This document shows, piece after piece, positions 14,582-23,561 of a stretch of 64,000 nt of DNA (its first letter is position 1; every line of letters starts with the position of its first letter). The notes under the pieces are model-generated. The model made no database searches and had not been told where the DNA came from. It worked only from the letters and a program-made list of their open reading frames with translations. Source of the stretch: Ideonella margarita (GTDB taxonomy: Bacteria > Pseudomonadota > Gammaproteobacteria > Burkholderiales > Burkholderiaceae_C); contig NZ_JBBUTI010000004.1 in the NCBI RefSeq assembly GCF_038066635.1, positions 124,001 through 188,000 on the forward strand, written 5' to 3'. The position numbers were made by a program, and so were the translations under genes.

Positions 14582-15066
14582 GAGCCGGCCCGCGCGAAGA
14601 GCGGACGCGCCTCGCGCACGTCGCCCTGGTAGAAGTCGGTCACCAGCGACAGCGCCCGTCGTGCGCTGGCTTCGTTCTGGTCGTGGCGCAGCTGCACGGC
14701 GTCCACGCCGGTGCGTGCCAGCAGCGGCAGCATGTCGACCAGCACGTCACCGATGGCGCGCACTTCGCCGGTGTAGCGCAGGCGCGAGCGCAGCACGCGG
14801 GCCTGGCTGTAGCCGCGGCCGTCGACCCACTTCGGGAATTGCACGGCGATCAGGGCCAGGCGCGGCAGGTCAGCCGCCAGCTCTTCCACGTCGAGCGTGT
14901 TCGGGATCACGACGCCGGCGGGCACGTCGGCCGGCCAGGTGTCGCGCACGGCATGCCACTGCTCGAGCGTCAGCAGGCGGTTCGGGCCGGCCTTCGGGTG
15001 CGGATCAGGGCCGTCTTCGCCACCAACGCGGTGCCAGGAATCGGTGTGGGAGGAAATGAACTTCAT
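14578..15066 (-). CDS. DUF934 protein of the sulfite reduction operon
   Basis: A 162-residue cytoplasmic protein starting MKFISSHTDSWHRV, with the family stretch LALIAVQFPKWVDGRGYSQA and RYTGEVRAIGDVLVDML. Its biochemical role is unproven. The family sits almost always between cysI and cysH in proteobacteria, suggesting an accessory role in sulfite reduction. The gene begins 8 bases after cysI and overlaps cysH by four bases, so the three are translated as a block. Confidence 0.9.
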   Translation of the reverse strand: MKFISSHTDSWHRVGGEDGPDPHPKAGPNRLLTLEQWHAVRDTWPADVPAGVVIPNTLDVEELAADLPRLALIAVQFPKWVDGRGYSQARVLRSRLRYTGEVRAIGDVLVDMLPLLARTGVDAVQLRHDQNEASARRALSLVTDFYQGDVREARPLFARAGS

Positions 15067-15074
15067 GGCGGATC

Positions 15075-16781
15075 TCAAGCGTTGGCGGGCTGGGCGGTCT
15101 CATGGCGCACGGCATCGGCAGCAGAGCGCAGCGGTGCCACGCCAATGCGGCGCACGGTGTCGATGAAGCGCTCGCCAGCCTCGCGTTCACGGCGGAAGGT
15201 GTCGATCAGGGCTTCGATCACGTCCGGCACTTCTTCGGCCGCGAAGGACGGGCCGATGACCTTGCCGGGCACGGCCGCGCCGCTGAGGGTCGAGCCATCA
15301 GAGCCGCCCACCGAAACCTGGTACCACTCGTCGCCATCCTTGTCGATGCCGAGGATGCCGATGTGGCCGGTGTGGTGGTGGCCGCAGCTGTTCATGCAGC
15401 CGCTGATGTGCAGGTCGATGTCGCCGAGGTCGTAGACCGCGTCGAGGTCGGTGAAGCGCTCGGTGATGCTGGCCGCCACCGGGATGGAGCGGGCATTCGC
15501 CAGCGAGCAGAAGTCACCGCCCGGGCAGGCGATCATGTCGGTCAGCAGGCCGATGTTCGGCGTGGCGAAACCGGCGTCCTTGGCAGCGTGCCACACGGCC
15601 AGCAGGTCGGCTTCACGCACCCAGGGCAGCAGCAGGTTCTGGTCGTGCGTCACGCGCAGCTCGCCCAGCGAATAGCGGTCTGACAGCGTGGCGGCCAGCT
15701 CCATCTGTTCGGTGGTGGCGTCACCCGGGGCGATGCCGGCGCGCTTGAGCGACAGGGTCACGGCGCGGTAACCCGGCACCTTGTGGCCATGCACGTTGCG
15801 CTCGAGCCAGCGCAGGAAGGCGGCAGGGGCCGGGCCGGTGCGGTGCGGGTCGAAGCCGGCAGTGGCCGGGCGCACGCCGTGCGGCACGACGAAGTTGCGG
15901 GCCACGCGCTCCAGCTCGGACACCGGGATGATGTGCTCGCGGCCGTCCGCGTCGCTGTCGATGATCTTGGCGAACTCGGTGTTCACCGCATCGATGAACT
16001 TCTGGCCTTCGGCCTTCACCAGGATCTTGATGCGGGCCTTGTAGGCGTTGTCGCGGCGGCCGTAGCGGTTGTAGACGCGGACGATGGCTTCGAGGAAGAC
16101 CAGGATCTGCTGCCACGGCACGAAGGTGTTGATGACCGTGCCGATGACCGGCGTGCGGCCCATGCCGCCGCCTACCAGCACCTTGAAGCCCACCTCACCG
16201 GCGTCGTTCTTCAGCAGCTGCAGGCCGACGTCATGCCAGGCGATGGCGGCGCGGTCTTCGGTGGCGCCGGTCACGGCGATCTTGAACTTGCGCGGCAGGA
16301 AAGCGAACTCGGGGTGCAGCGTGCTCCACTGGCGCAGGATTTCGCAGTAGGGGCGCGGATCAACGACTTCGTCCGGGGCGATGCCGGCCAGCGCATCGCT
16401 GGTGATGTTGCGGATGCAGTTGCCGGAGGTCTGGATGCCGTGCATGTCGACTTCCGCCAGCTTGTCCATCACGTCGGCGGCCTTGGTCAGCGGGATCCAG
16501 TTGTACTGCAGGTTCTGGCGCGTGGTGAAGTGGCCGAAGCCGCGGTCGAAATCACGGGCGATGACAGCCAGCTGGCGCAACTGGCGGCTCGACAGCTCGC
16601 CGTACGGCACGGCCACACGCAGCATCGGTGCGTGGCGCTGGACGTACCAGCCGTTCTGCAGGCGCAGCGGCTTGAAGTCGTCGTCGGCCAGTTCTCCGCT
16701 CAGGTTGCGCTCCAGCTGGTCGCGGAACTGCGCAGCGCGCTGGCGAACGAATTGACGGTCAAAGGCGGAATATTGGTACAT
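15075..16781 (-). CDS. cysI: Sulfite reductase hemoprotein (nitrite/sulfite reductase family)
   Basis: Six-electron reduction of sulfite to sulfide by a coupled siroheme/4Fe-4S centre. It is 568 residues from ATG 16781 (MYQYSAFDRQFVRQRAAQFR). It has ferrodoxin-like half-domains (FGHFTTRQNLQYNWIPL), the paired repeat domains, and cluster ligands CPGGDFCSLANARS and SGCMNSCGHHHTG near the C-terminus. It is the first gene of cysI-DUF934-cysH-cobA. No CysJ flavoprotein is nearby, so ferredoxin (fdxA, 12.5 kb) or another carrier may donate electrons. Confidence 0.96.
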   Translation of the reverse strand: MYQYSAFDRQFVRQRAAQFRDQLERNLSGELADDDFKPLRLQNGWYVQRHAPMLRVAVPYGELSSRQLRQLAVIARDFDRGFGHFTTRQNLQYNWIPLTKAADVMDKLAEVDMHGIQTSGNCIRNITSDALAGIAPDEVVDPRPYCEILRQWSTLHPEFAFLPRKFKIAVTGATEDRAAIAWHDVGLQLLKNDAGEVGFKVLVGGGMGRTPVIGTVINTFVPWQQILVFLEAIVRVYNRYGRRDNAYKARIKILVKAEGQKFIDAVNTEFAKIIDSDADGREHIIPVSELERVARNFVVPHGVRPATAGFDPHRTGPAPAAFLRWLERNVHGHKVPGYRAVTLSLKRAGIAPGDATTEQMELAATLSDRYSLGELRVTHDQNLLLPWVREADLLAVWHAAKDAGFATPNIGLLTDMIACPGGDFCSLANARSIPVAASITERFTDLDAVYDLGDIDLHISGCMNSCGHHHTGHIGILGIDKDGDEWYQVSVGGSDGSTLSGAAVPGKVIGPSFAAEEVPDVIEALIDTFRREREAGERFIDTVRRIGVAPLRSAADAVRHETAQPANA

Positions 16782-16921
16782 GGCTCGAAAGGGGCAAAAC
16801 AGGCCCGATCCGGACTGTACAAAAACCTCATATGCTTGGAAACAAATCAAAAATAGATTGCTTATTGCGATTCAAGCTAAGGCGCCGTGCGGGGCGGTGA
16901 CGGGCTTCTAGAATGCTGCCG
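16782..16921. promoter_or_regulatory. Divergent AT-rich promoter region, cysI / patatin gene
   Basis: This 140-base stretch is AT-rich around 16820-16880, unlike its surroundings. On the minus strand it carries ATAAG and TTTTTGATTTGTTTCC, reminiscent of CysB-type LysR operators ahead of cysI, but I cannot confirm a site. On the plus strand TAGAAT (16909-16914) is a -10-like box seven bases before the ATG at 16922, which would give a nearly leaderless mRNA. Confidence 0.4.
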
Positions 16922-17851
16922 ATGCAAGACGAATTGAGCACGCAGCAGCAGCGCCGCCGCCAGGGCCTGGTGTGGGCTGCCGCCGCCGCCTGGGCCCTGA
17001 CCGGCTGCCAGACCACCCCCGCACCCGTTGAGCCGCCTCAGGTGGTGGTGCCACCACCGCCGCGCCTGCCGCCGAAGCCGCCCGTGATTGGCCTGGCCCT
17101 CGGCGGTGGCGCCGCGCGGGGTTTCGCCCACATCGGGGTGATCCAGGTGCTGGAAGAGCAGGGCATCAAGGTCGATCTGGTGGCGGGGACCTCCGCCGGC
17201 AGCCTGGTGGCCGCGCTGTATGCCTCGGGCAAGAAGGGGCATGAGCTGGCCACCTTGGCGCAGGGCATGGACGAATCCGCGCTCACCGACTGGTCGTTCC
17301 CGGGCCGCGGCCTGATTCGCGGTGAGGCGCTGGCGCGCTATGTGCGCAGCCAGACGGGCAATCTGCCGATTGAGCAGATGAAGCTGCCGCTGGGCATCGT
17401 GGCCACTGACCTGGCCGATGGCGAGCCCATCCTTTTCAGGCGCGGTGACACCGGCATGGCCGTGCGCGCGTCGAGTGCGGTGCCGGCGGTGTTCCAGCCG
17501 GTGAAGATCGGTGAGCGTGAATATGTGGACGGCGGGCTGGTGTCGCCGGTGCCGGTGCGGCAGGCGCGGCAAATGGGCGCGCAGCTGGTCATCGCCGTCG
17601 ACATCACCTCGCCGCCGGATGGCGCCGCCACCGGCGACGCCTTCCGCATGCTGCTGCAGACCTTCTCGATCATGGGGCGCAGCATCAACCGGCTGGAGCT
17701 GAAGGACGCTGACGTGGTGATCCGCCCGGCGCTGCTGGGCGTGTCGAGCGCCGATTTTTCAGCGCGTCAGAAAGCCATCGCCTCCGGCCGGGAAGCCGCG
17801 CTGGCGATGCTGCCGGCGCTGAAGGCGCGCATCCTGGCGCTGACGCACTGA
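16922..17851 (+). CDS. Patatin-like phospholipase lipoprotein
   Basis: A 309-residue serine acyl hydrolase. The signal peptide ends in a lipobox (AAAAAWALTGC), so the protein is probably a lipoprotein. A proline-rich spacer follows. The patatin domain (RssA type) has the oxyanion loop LGGGAARGFAHIGV, the nucleophile elbow AGTSAGS, and the catalytic Asp in YVDGGLVSPVPV. No large C-terminal beta-barrel is present, unlike PlpD. An in-frame ATG at 16913 is an alternative start, but it lies within the putative -10 box. It is divergent from cysI and convergent with the phasin gene. Confidence 0.92.
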   Translation: MQDELSTQQQRRRQGLVWAAAAAWALTGCQTTPAPVEPPQVVVPPPPRLPPKPPVIGLALGGGAARGFAHIGVIQVLEEQGIKVDLVAGTSAGSLVAALYASGKKGHELATLAQGMDESALTDWSFPGRGLIRGEALARYVRSQTGNLPIEQMKLPLGIVATDLADGEPILFRRGDTGMAVRASSAVPAVFQPVKIGEREYVDGGLVSPVPVRQARQMGAQLVIAVDITSPPDGAATGDAFRMLLQTFSIMGRSINRLELKDADVVIRPALLGVSSADFSARQKAIASGREAALAMLPALKARILALTH

Positions 17852-17870
17852 AACCCGCGGCACAGACGTA

Positions 17871-17896
17871 AAAAAGCCCGGCACGAGGCCGGGCTT
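17871..17896 (-). terminator. Terminator of the phasin gene
   Basis: AAGCCCGGC (17874-17882) and GCCGGGCTT (17888-17896) form a 9-bp stem with a 5-base loop. Six T residues follow on the minus strand. It lies about 110 bases beyond the phasin stop. It may also slow the convergent patatin transcript. Confidence 0.85.
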
Positions 17897-18003
17897 GAAC
17901 GGTACCTTGAAGCCAGTCTTCCTGGGGCACCGAGGAGACAACCTTCACGCACGGGCCGACCAGTTCGGTCAGCCCGGCTTGTACGCGATGACAGCGTCTT
18001 GAA

Positions 18004-18555
18004 TCAGACCGAGCGACGGGCCTTGGGGGCCGTCTGGGTGGCCTTGACAGCCGTGCTGGTGATGGCTTGGAAGTTGGCTTCGGCCACGTCAGCGGCTTGC
18101 TTGGCAGCCTTGTGCACGGTTTCGTAGGCGTTGTTGGCAGCAGCAACAGCCGACTTCACCAGGGCGACGGCGTTTTCGCTGCCGGCCGGTGCGTTCTTGA
18201 CGGCGGTGTCGACGGTGGCCATGAACTTCTTCTGCACGTCAGCCAGCTGGACTTCAGCAGCCTTGGTCAGCTCGGCGTTGGTGGCAGCGGCGATGTCGTA
18301 CAGGTGACGGCTGTAAGAGGCGGCCTTTTCGGCGGCCGGTTGCAGCAGGCCAGCTTGCAGGCTCATCAGCTCTTGCGCGTCCTTGACCGACAGGGCGGCC
18401 TTGGTGGTTTCAGCAGCTTCGCCCATCGAGGCCTTGGCCACTTGCAGGTTCAGCTCAACCAGCTTTTCAACGCCTTCAAAGGCCTTGTTGGTCAGGTCGA
18501 ACAGGGTTTCGATGTTGGCCTTTTGTGCGGCCATCAGTTGTTCAGCAGTCAGCAT
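18004..18555 (-). CDS. phaP: Phasin (polyhydroxyalkanoate granule protein)
   Basis: Coats polyhydroxybutyrate granules and controls their number and size. It is 183 residues, almost all amphipathic helix, rich in Ala, Lys and Glu, starting MLTAEQLMAAQKANIETLFD with the phasin stretch KAFEGVEKLVELNLQVAK. The C-terminus is basic and alanine-rich (TQTAPKARRSV). A strong AAAGGAG site precedes the ATG. The gene is monocistronic with its own terminator, as usual for abundant phasins. Confidence 0.94.
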   Translation of the reverse strand: MLTAEQLMAAQKANIETLFDLTNKAFEGVEKLVELNLQVAKASMGEAAETTKAALSVKDAQELMSLQAGLLQPAAEKAASYSRHLYDIAAATNAELTKAAEVQLADVQKKFMATVDTAVKNAPAGSENAVALVKSAVAAANNAYETVHKAAKQAADVAEANFQAITSTAVKATQTAPKARRSV

Positions 18556-18780
18556 GTGAATCTCCTTTAATAGGTGGGGGAACACTCAGCAGCCTTTTGT
18601 GCGCTGCAACATGAATCGAAGTATGAGGGCGTGTCGCAGCGATTGCAAGCACTTTTTGTTGCAGTGCAGCAAAAGTCTGCAAACGCCCTTGGCCGGAGTC
18701 TCGGACGGGGCCATGGCAGGGCTGTGACAACGCCCTCCAGCCACGCTGGGCACAATGGCTTGAACCTCAATGTGATGACT

Positions 18781-19737
18781 ATGCAGGCCTATACCTCCGA
18801 CCACTTCGTCCTGCCCTTGCCCGAAGGCCACCGCTTCCCGATGGCGAAGTACCGGCTGCTGCGCGAGGCCGTCGAGGCAGGCCTGCCCGGCGTGGTGCTG
18901 GCACCGGCGCCGGCAGCGTCTGACGGCGAGCTGGCCCTGGCCCATGAGCCGGCCTACGTGAGCGCCGTGGCCGAGGGCTGGTTGTCAGACGCCCAACAGC
19001 GCGAGATCGGGTTTCCGTGGTCAGTCGCGATGGCCGAGCGCTCGCGCCGCTCGGTCGGGGCCACGATTGCCGCGGCGCGCAGTGCGCTGTCAGATGGCGT
19101 GGCGGCCAACCTGGCCGGCGGTACGCACCATGCCTATGCCCACAAGGGCTCGGGCTTCTGCGTGTTCAACGACGTGGCAGTGGCGGCCCGGCTGATGCAG
19201 GCCGAATGGCACCGCAGCCACCGCCGCTTGCTGCGGGTGCTGGTGATCGACCTAGATGTGCACCAGGGCAACGGCACGGCGTCGATCTTTGCCGATGACC
19301 CGTCGGTGTTCACCTTCTCGATGCACGGCGCACGCAACTTCCCGTTCCGCAAGGAAGCCAGTGATCTGGATGTGGAGTTGCCGGACGGCTGCACCGATGC
19401 GCCGTACCTGGAAGCGCTGGACCAGGCCTTGGACCGCATCTGGCAAATCCATGCTGCTGACCCTCCGGGCCTGGCGTTTTATCTGGCCGGCGCAGACCCC
19501 CACGAAGGCGATCGCCTGGGCCGGCTGAAGATCACGGCACAAGGCTTGGCCGAGCGTGACCGGCGGGTGTTCAGTGCCCTGCGCGAGCGCGGCATTCCGG
19601 TGGCCGTGAGCATGGCGGGCGGTTACGGGAACGACATCAACGCCACGGTGGCTGTGCAGGCCAACACCCTGGCGCTGGCCGCCCAGAGCGCCGCGCAGTG
19701 GCCAGACCTTCGGGTTTCCTCTCGGGCCCGGGCGTAG
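18781..19737 (+). CDS. Histone-deacetylase superfamily hydrolase
   Basis: Zinc-dependent amidohydrolase of the arginase/deacetylase fold. It is 318 residues from ATG 18781 (another ATG lies at 18775). Family features are the PEGHRFPMAKYRLL start, GGTHHAYAHKGSGFCVFNDV with the paired active-site histidines, the metal ligands in VIDLDVHQGNG, FTFSMHGARNFPFRK, and the ADPHEGDRLGRLKIT loop. Bacterial members deacetylate acetylpolyamines or similar amides; the substrate here is unknown. It is followed 46 bases later by the thioesterase gene. Confidence 0.9.
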   Translation: MQAYTSDHFVLPLPEGHRFPMAKYRLLREAVEAGLPGVVLAPAPAASDGELALAHEPAYVSAVAEGWLSDAQQREIGFPWSVAMAERSRRSVGATIAAARSALSDGVAANLAGGTHHAYAHKGSGFCVFNDVAVAARLMQAEWHRSHRRLLRVLVIDLDVHQGNGTASIFADDPSVFTFSMHGARNFPFRKEASDLDVELPDGCTDAPYLEALDQALDRIWQIHAADPPGLAFYLAGADPHEGDRLGRLKITAQGLAERDRRVFSALRERGIPVAVSMAGGYGNDINATVAVQANTLALAAQSAAQWPDLRVSSRARA

Positions 19738-19783
19738 CTTCTGCGACAGCGTGTCAAGCCGGGCAATGGAAGAATCTTCACGC

Positions 19784-20272
19784 ATGAGCACATCGCCTTC
19801 CTCTCAAGCACCGGGTGCTGCTGCCGCCCCGCCGAGCCGGCCGCAGGCCCAGCGGCGTGAGGCCTACGCCACGTTCCGCCAGATTGGCACCCGCTGGATG
19901 GACAACGACATCTACGGCCACGTCAACAACGTCGTCTACTACAGCTACTTCGACACGGCGGTGAACGGCCACTTGCTGGATGCCGGCGTGCTCGACATCC
20001 ACGCCGGCGAGGTGATCGGTCTGGTCATCGAGACGGCCTGCAACTACTTCGCACCGCTGGCCTTTCCGCAAACGGTGGCAGCCGGCCTGCGGGTGGCGCA
20101 CATCGGCGCCTCCAGCGTGCGCTACGAAGTGGGCCTGTTCGCCGAAGGTGAGCCGCTGAGTGCGGCCGCCGGCCACTTCGTGCATGTCTATGTGGACCGC
20201 GCCACGCGCCGGCCCGTGCCCTTGCCTGAGCCACTGCGCCAGGTGCTACTTGCCTTGAAAGTGCCCGCATGA
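19784..20272 (+). CDS. Acyl-CoA thioesterase, 4HBT hotdog family
   Basis: A 162-residue hotdog-fold protein that likely hydrolyses acyl-CoA or acyl-ACP. The active-site stretch RWMDNDIYGHVNNVVYYSYF carries the catalytic Asp of the YbgC/4HBT type, with the usual Y.HVNN. The first 25 residues are a low-complexity Pro/Ala tail of no clear function. Its stop overlaps the nitroreductase start (ATGA), so the two genes are translated together. Confidence 0.92.
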   Translation: MSTSPSSQAPGAAAAPPSRPQAQRREAYATFRQIGTRWMDNDIYGHVNNVVYYSYFDTAVNGHLLDAGVLDIHAGEVIGLVIETACNYFAPLAFPQTVAAGLRVAHIGASSVRYEVGLFAEGEPLSAAAGHFVHVYVDRATRRPVPLPEPLRQVLLALKVPA

Positions 20273-20973
20273 CGACCCCTGATCCCCGCAACGCCGCCGC
20301 CGTCCATGCGGCCATCACGTCCCGTCGCTCCATCCGCGCGTACCTGCCTACGCCGGTGCCCCGGGCCACCATTGAGCGCATCTTGCAGGTGGCAGCACGC
20401 GCACCTTCCGGCACCAACACCCAGCCCTGGCAGGTGCATGTGCTGACCGGCGCCGCGCTGCAGCGCCTGACCGACAAGGTCTCGGCGGCATTTGATGACC
20501 CGGCCAGCCGCGCCGCGCACACCGAGGAGTACGCCTACTACCCCGAGAAGTGGGTGTCGCCCTACATCGATCGGCGTCGCCAGGTGGGCTGGGATTTGTA
20601 CAGCCTGCTCGGCATCGGCAAGGCCGACAAGGACCGCATGCATGCGCAGCACGCGCGGAACTTCCGCTTCTTCGACGCGCCCGTCGGCCTGATCTTCACG
20701 ATCGACCGGGTGATGCAGCAAGGCAGCTGGCTCGACTACGGCATGTTCATCCAGAGCGTGATGGTGGCCGCCCGCGGCGAAGGCCTCGACACCTGCCCGC
20801 AGGCCGCGTTCACCCAGTTCCACCGCGTCATCGCCGAGGAGCTGCAACTGGCGCCCGAGCAGATGGTGGTGTGCGGCATGGCCCTGGGCCACGCCGATCC
20901 CGGCGCCATCGAGAACACGCTGGTCACGCAGCGTGAGCCGGTCTCGGGCTTTGCCCGGTTTCTGACGGACTGA
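20269..20973 (+). CDS. Nitroreductase family FMN oxidoreductase
   Basis: A 234-residue NAD(P)H:FMN-dependent reductase. Features are SRRSIRAYLPTPVP with the FMN-phosphate-binding Arg-Arg-Ser, ARAPSGTNTQPWQVHVL, FDAPVGLIFTIDR, and GLDTCPQAAFTQF near the C-terminal flavin site. The family reduces nitroaromatics, quinones or enones, and the natural substrate is not visible. The pairing with a thioesterase may reflect degradation of an unusual acid, which is inference only. Confidence 0.92.
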   Translation: MTTPDPRNAAAVHAAITSRRSIRAYLPTPVPRATIERILQVAARAPSGTNTQPWQVHVLTGAALQRLTDKVSAAFDDPASRAAHTEEYAYYPEKWVSPYIDRRRQVGWDLYSLLGIGKADKDRMHAQHARNFRFFDAPVGLIFTIDRVMQQGSWLDYGMFIQSVMVAARGEGLDTCPQAAFTQFHRVIAEELQLAPEQMVVCGMALGHADPGAIENTLVTQREPVSGFARFLTD

Positions 20974-21075
20974 CTGCCCGTCGGGGGTGGGCAGCCCGGT
21001 GCCACGGCCGCGACCTTTCTAGAATCAAAGGCTTGACGCGTGTCAGCCTGGGCACGCCTGAACCGGATTCGCTCC

Positions 21076-22491
21076 ATGAGATTGCAGTCGGCCCCGCGGT
21101 GGGCCCTGGCCCTGTGCCTGGCCTTGATGAATGCGCCGGCCATGGCCGCCGAGTTGCCTGGCGACAGCCTTGGCGTGCGGTGGGCGCTGCCATTTGCCGG
21201 CATGTTGCTGTCAATCGCGGTGATGCCGCTGCTGATGCCCGGCGTGTGGCACCGCCACTTCGGCAAGATCACGGCGGCGTGGTCGCTGGCTTTGCTGCTG
21301 CCGCTGGCCGGCCATCTGGGCGTCGGGCTGGTGGGCGGTGTGCTGGCCCACACCCTGCTGACCGAGTACTTGCCGTTCATCGTGCTGCTGACCGCGCTGT
21401 TCACCACGGCCGGCGGCATTCATGTGCGCGGCAATCTGCATGGCAGCCCGCTGACCAACACGGCGCTGCTGGCTGTGGGCGCCGCGCTGGCCAGCGTGAT
21501 GGGCACCACCGGCGCGTCGATGCTGATGGTGCGGCCGCTGATCCGGGCGAACGACAACCGTCGCCATGTGGCGCACGTGATGGTGTTTTTCATCTTCATC
21601 GTCAGCAATGCCGGCGGTGCGCTGACGCCCCTGGGCGATCCGCCCTTGTTCCTCGGCTTCCTCAAGGGCGTAGACTTCTTCTGGACGCTGAAGCACATCG
21701 GCCCGCAGACGCTGTTTCTGGTGCTGGGCCTGCTGGCGATCTTTTACCTGCTCGACCGCTACTGGTTCACCCATGAGGCCCTGCTGCCGCTGGACCCGAC
21801 GCCCGACAACGGCCGCCTCGGCCTGGACGGCGCCGTCAACTTCCTGCCCCTCGCGGCCGTGGTGGCGCTGGTGCTGATGAGCGGCCTGTGGAAGCCGGGT
21901 GTGGCCGTGAGCGTGGCGGGTGTGGAGATGGGCCTGGAGCAACTGGTGCGCGACGCGCTGCTGCTGGTGGTGATCGGGGTGTCGCTGTGGATCACCCCGG
22001 CGGGCGTGCGGGCGCGCAACCAGTTCAGCTGGGGGCCTATGCTGGAGGTGGCCAAGCTGTTCGTCGGCATCTTCCTGACGATGATGCCGGTGCTGGCCAT
22101 GCTCAAGGCTGGTGTGCACGGGCGGTTCGCCGGCCTGGTGCTGGCCGCCAGTGATGCGGCTGGCGCGCCATCGCCAGTCGCGTATTTCTGGCTGTCGGGG
22201 GCCCTGTCATCCTTTCTCGACAACGCACCAACCTACCTGGTGTTCTTCAACCTCGCGGGCGGTGACCCGGCCACGCTGATGACCACGCTCGCGCCGGTGC
22301 TCGGCGCCATATCGGCGGGTTCGGTGTTCATGGGCGCCAACACCTACATCGGCAACGCGCCGAACTTCATGGTCAAGGCGATTGCCGAAGAGCGGGGCTT
22401 GCGCATGCCCAGCTTCTTTGGCTACATGGCGTGGTCGGCCGCCGTGCTGCTGCCCATGTTTGCCCTGATCACATTGATCTGGTTCCGGTGA
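21076..22491 (+). CDS. Sodium:proton antiporter-like permease (NhaD / ion-transporter superfamily)
   Basis: A 471-residue inner-membrane protein with about a dozen hydrophobic helices. The N-terminus looks like a cleavable signal or first helix (ALALCLALMNAPAMAA). Family marks are GTTGASMLMVRPLIRANDNR, FIVSNAGGALTPLGDPPLFL and, in the second half, FLDNAPTYLVFFN and FMGANTYIGNAPNFMVKA, the paired inverted-repeat signatures of the ArsB/NhaD group. ATG 21076 is preferred to GTG 21040. A -10-like TAGAAT lies at 21020-21025. The transported ion is not provable; Na+/H+ exchange is the usual annotation. Confidence 0.88.
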   Translation: MRLQSAPRWALALCLALMNAPAMAAELPGDSLGVRWALPFAGMLLSIAVMPLLMPGVWHRHFGKITAAWSLALLLPLAGHLGVGLVGGVLAHTLLTEYLPFIVLLTALFTTAGGIHVRGNLHGSPLTNTALLAVGAALASVMGTTGASMLMVRPLIRANDNRRHVAHVMVFFIFIVSNAGGALTPLGDPPLFLGFLKGVDFFWTLKHIGPQTLFLVLGLLAIFYLLDRYWFTHEALLPLDPTPDNGRLGLDGAVNFLPLAAVVALVLMSGLWKPGVAVSVAGVEMGLEQLVRDALLLVVIGVSLWITPAGVRARNQFSWGPMLEVAKLFVGIFLTMMPVLAMLKAGVHGRFAGLVLAASDAAGAPSPVAYFWLSGALSSFLDNAPTYLVFFNLAGGDPATLMTTLAPVLGAISAGSVFMGANTYIGNAPNFMVKAIAEERGLRMPSFFGYMAWSAAVLLPMFALITLIWFR

Positions 22492-22521
22492 TGCCGCATC
22501 ACCTCTTCAAGGAAACAAGCC

Positions 22522-23529
22522 ATGTCTGATGACACCCTGAATGCCCGACGCCCGCGCGTCTTCGTGGCGCGCCGGATCTTTCCTGAAGTGGTGGCGCAGC
22601 TGCGCGAGCACTTCGACGTCAGCACCCACGACACCGACGAGCCGCTGAGCCGCGACGAGCTGATTGCCCGCCTGCAAGGTTGCGACGGCGTGTTCGTGGC
22701 GGGCACCGAGCCGATCGACGCCACGCTGCTGGCCGCGTGCCCGACGCTGCGCGCCGTGTGCAGCATGGCCGTGGGCTACAACAACATCGACGTGCCGGCC
22801 GCCACCGCGCGCGGCGTGGTGGTGAGCAACGCCCCGGGGGTGTTGACCGAGACCACGGCCGACTTCGGCTTCGCCTTGATGATGGCCACCGCCCGCCGCA
22901 TCACCGAGGCTGAGCAGTACCTGCGCGCCGGCCACTGGAAGCAGTGGAGCGTCGACGGCATGGCCGGCGCCGACATCCACGGCAGCACGCTGGGCATCCT
23001 CGGCATGGGGCGCATCGGCCAGGCCATTGCGCGCCGCGGCGTACACGGCTTCGGCATGTCGCTGGTCTATCACAACCGGTCGCGTCTGCCGGCCGAGGAC
23101 GAGGCGGCATTGGGCGCGCGTTACCTCGATCTGCCCGGCCTGCTGAAGGCGGCGGACCACCTGGTGATCGTCGTGCCCTATGGTCCAACCTCGCACCACC
23201 TGATTGGCGCGGCAGAGCTGGCGCTGATGAAGCCCAGCGCCACCTTGATCAACGTGGCGCGTGGCGGCGTGGTGGACGACGCTGCGCTGGCGCAGGCCCT
23301 GGCTGAGCGACGCATCGCCGGCGCCGGGCTGGACGTGTTCGAGGGTGAACCTGCGGTGCACCCGGGCCTGCTGGAGGTGCCGAACGTGGTGCTCACGCCG
23401 CACATCGCCAGTGCCAGCTTGCCCACCCGTTTGGCCATGTGCCAGCTGGCGGCCAGCAACTTGCGTGCAGCCCTGACAGGCCAGGCGCCACCCACGGCCC
23501 TGAACCCGGAAGTGTTGCCCCTGCGCTGA
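22522..23529 (+). CDS. D-2-hydroxyacid dehydrogenase (glyoxylate/hydroxypyruvate reductase type)
   Basis: A 335-residue NAD(P)-dependent dehydrogenase. The Rossmann motif is LGILGMGRIGQAIARRG, catalytic residues lie in NVARGGVVDDAAL (Arg), FEGEP (Glu) and LTPHIASAS (His). The N-terminal half has AVGYNNIDVPAATARGVVVS and NAPGVLTETTADFGFALMMA, typical of the glyoxylate reductase/GhrB group. The ORF starts 30 bases after the permease gene. Its stop codon overlaps the putative -35 box of rmuC. Confidence 0.92.
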   Translation: MSDDTLNARRPRVFVARRIFPEVVAQLREHFDVSTHDTDEPLSRDELIARLQGCDGVFVAGTEPIDATLLAACPTLRAVCSMAVGYNNIDVPAATARGVVVSNAPGVLTETTADFGFALMMATARRITEAEQYLRAGHWKQWSVDGMAGADIHGSTLGILGMGRIGQAIARRGVHGFGMSLVYHNRSRLPAEDEAALGARYLDLPGLLKAADHLVIVVPYGPTSHHLIGAAELALMKPSATLINVARGGVVDDAALAQALAERRIAGAGLDVFEGEPAVHPGLLEVPNVVLTPHIASASLPTRLAMCQLAASNLRAALTGQAPPTALNPEVLPLR

Positions 23530-23555
23530 CACCGGGGCGGGCCTGCTGCGACAAT
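23526..23555 (+). promoter_or_regulatory. Probable rmuC promoter giving a leaderless mRNA
   Basis: CTGACA (23526-23531) and GACAAT (23550-23555) are spaced by 18 bases. The expected start of transcription, about seven bases after the -10, falls on the A of the rmuC ATG at 23562. No ribosome site precedes that ATG. Confidence 0.5.
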
Positions 23556-23561
23556 GGCCGC

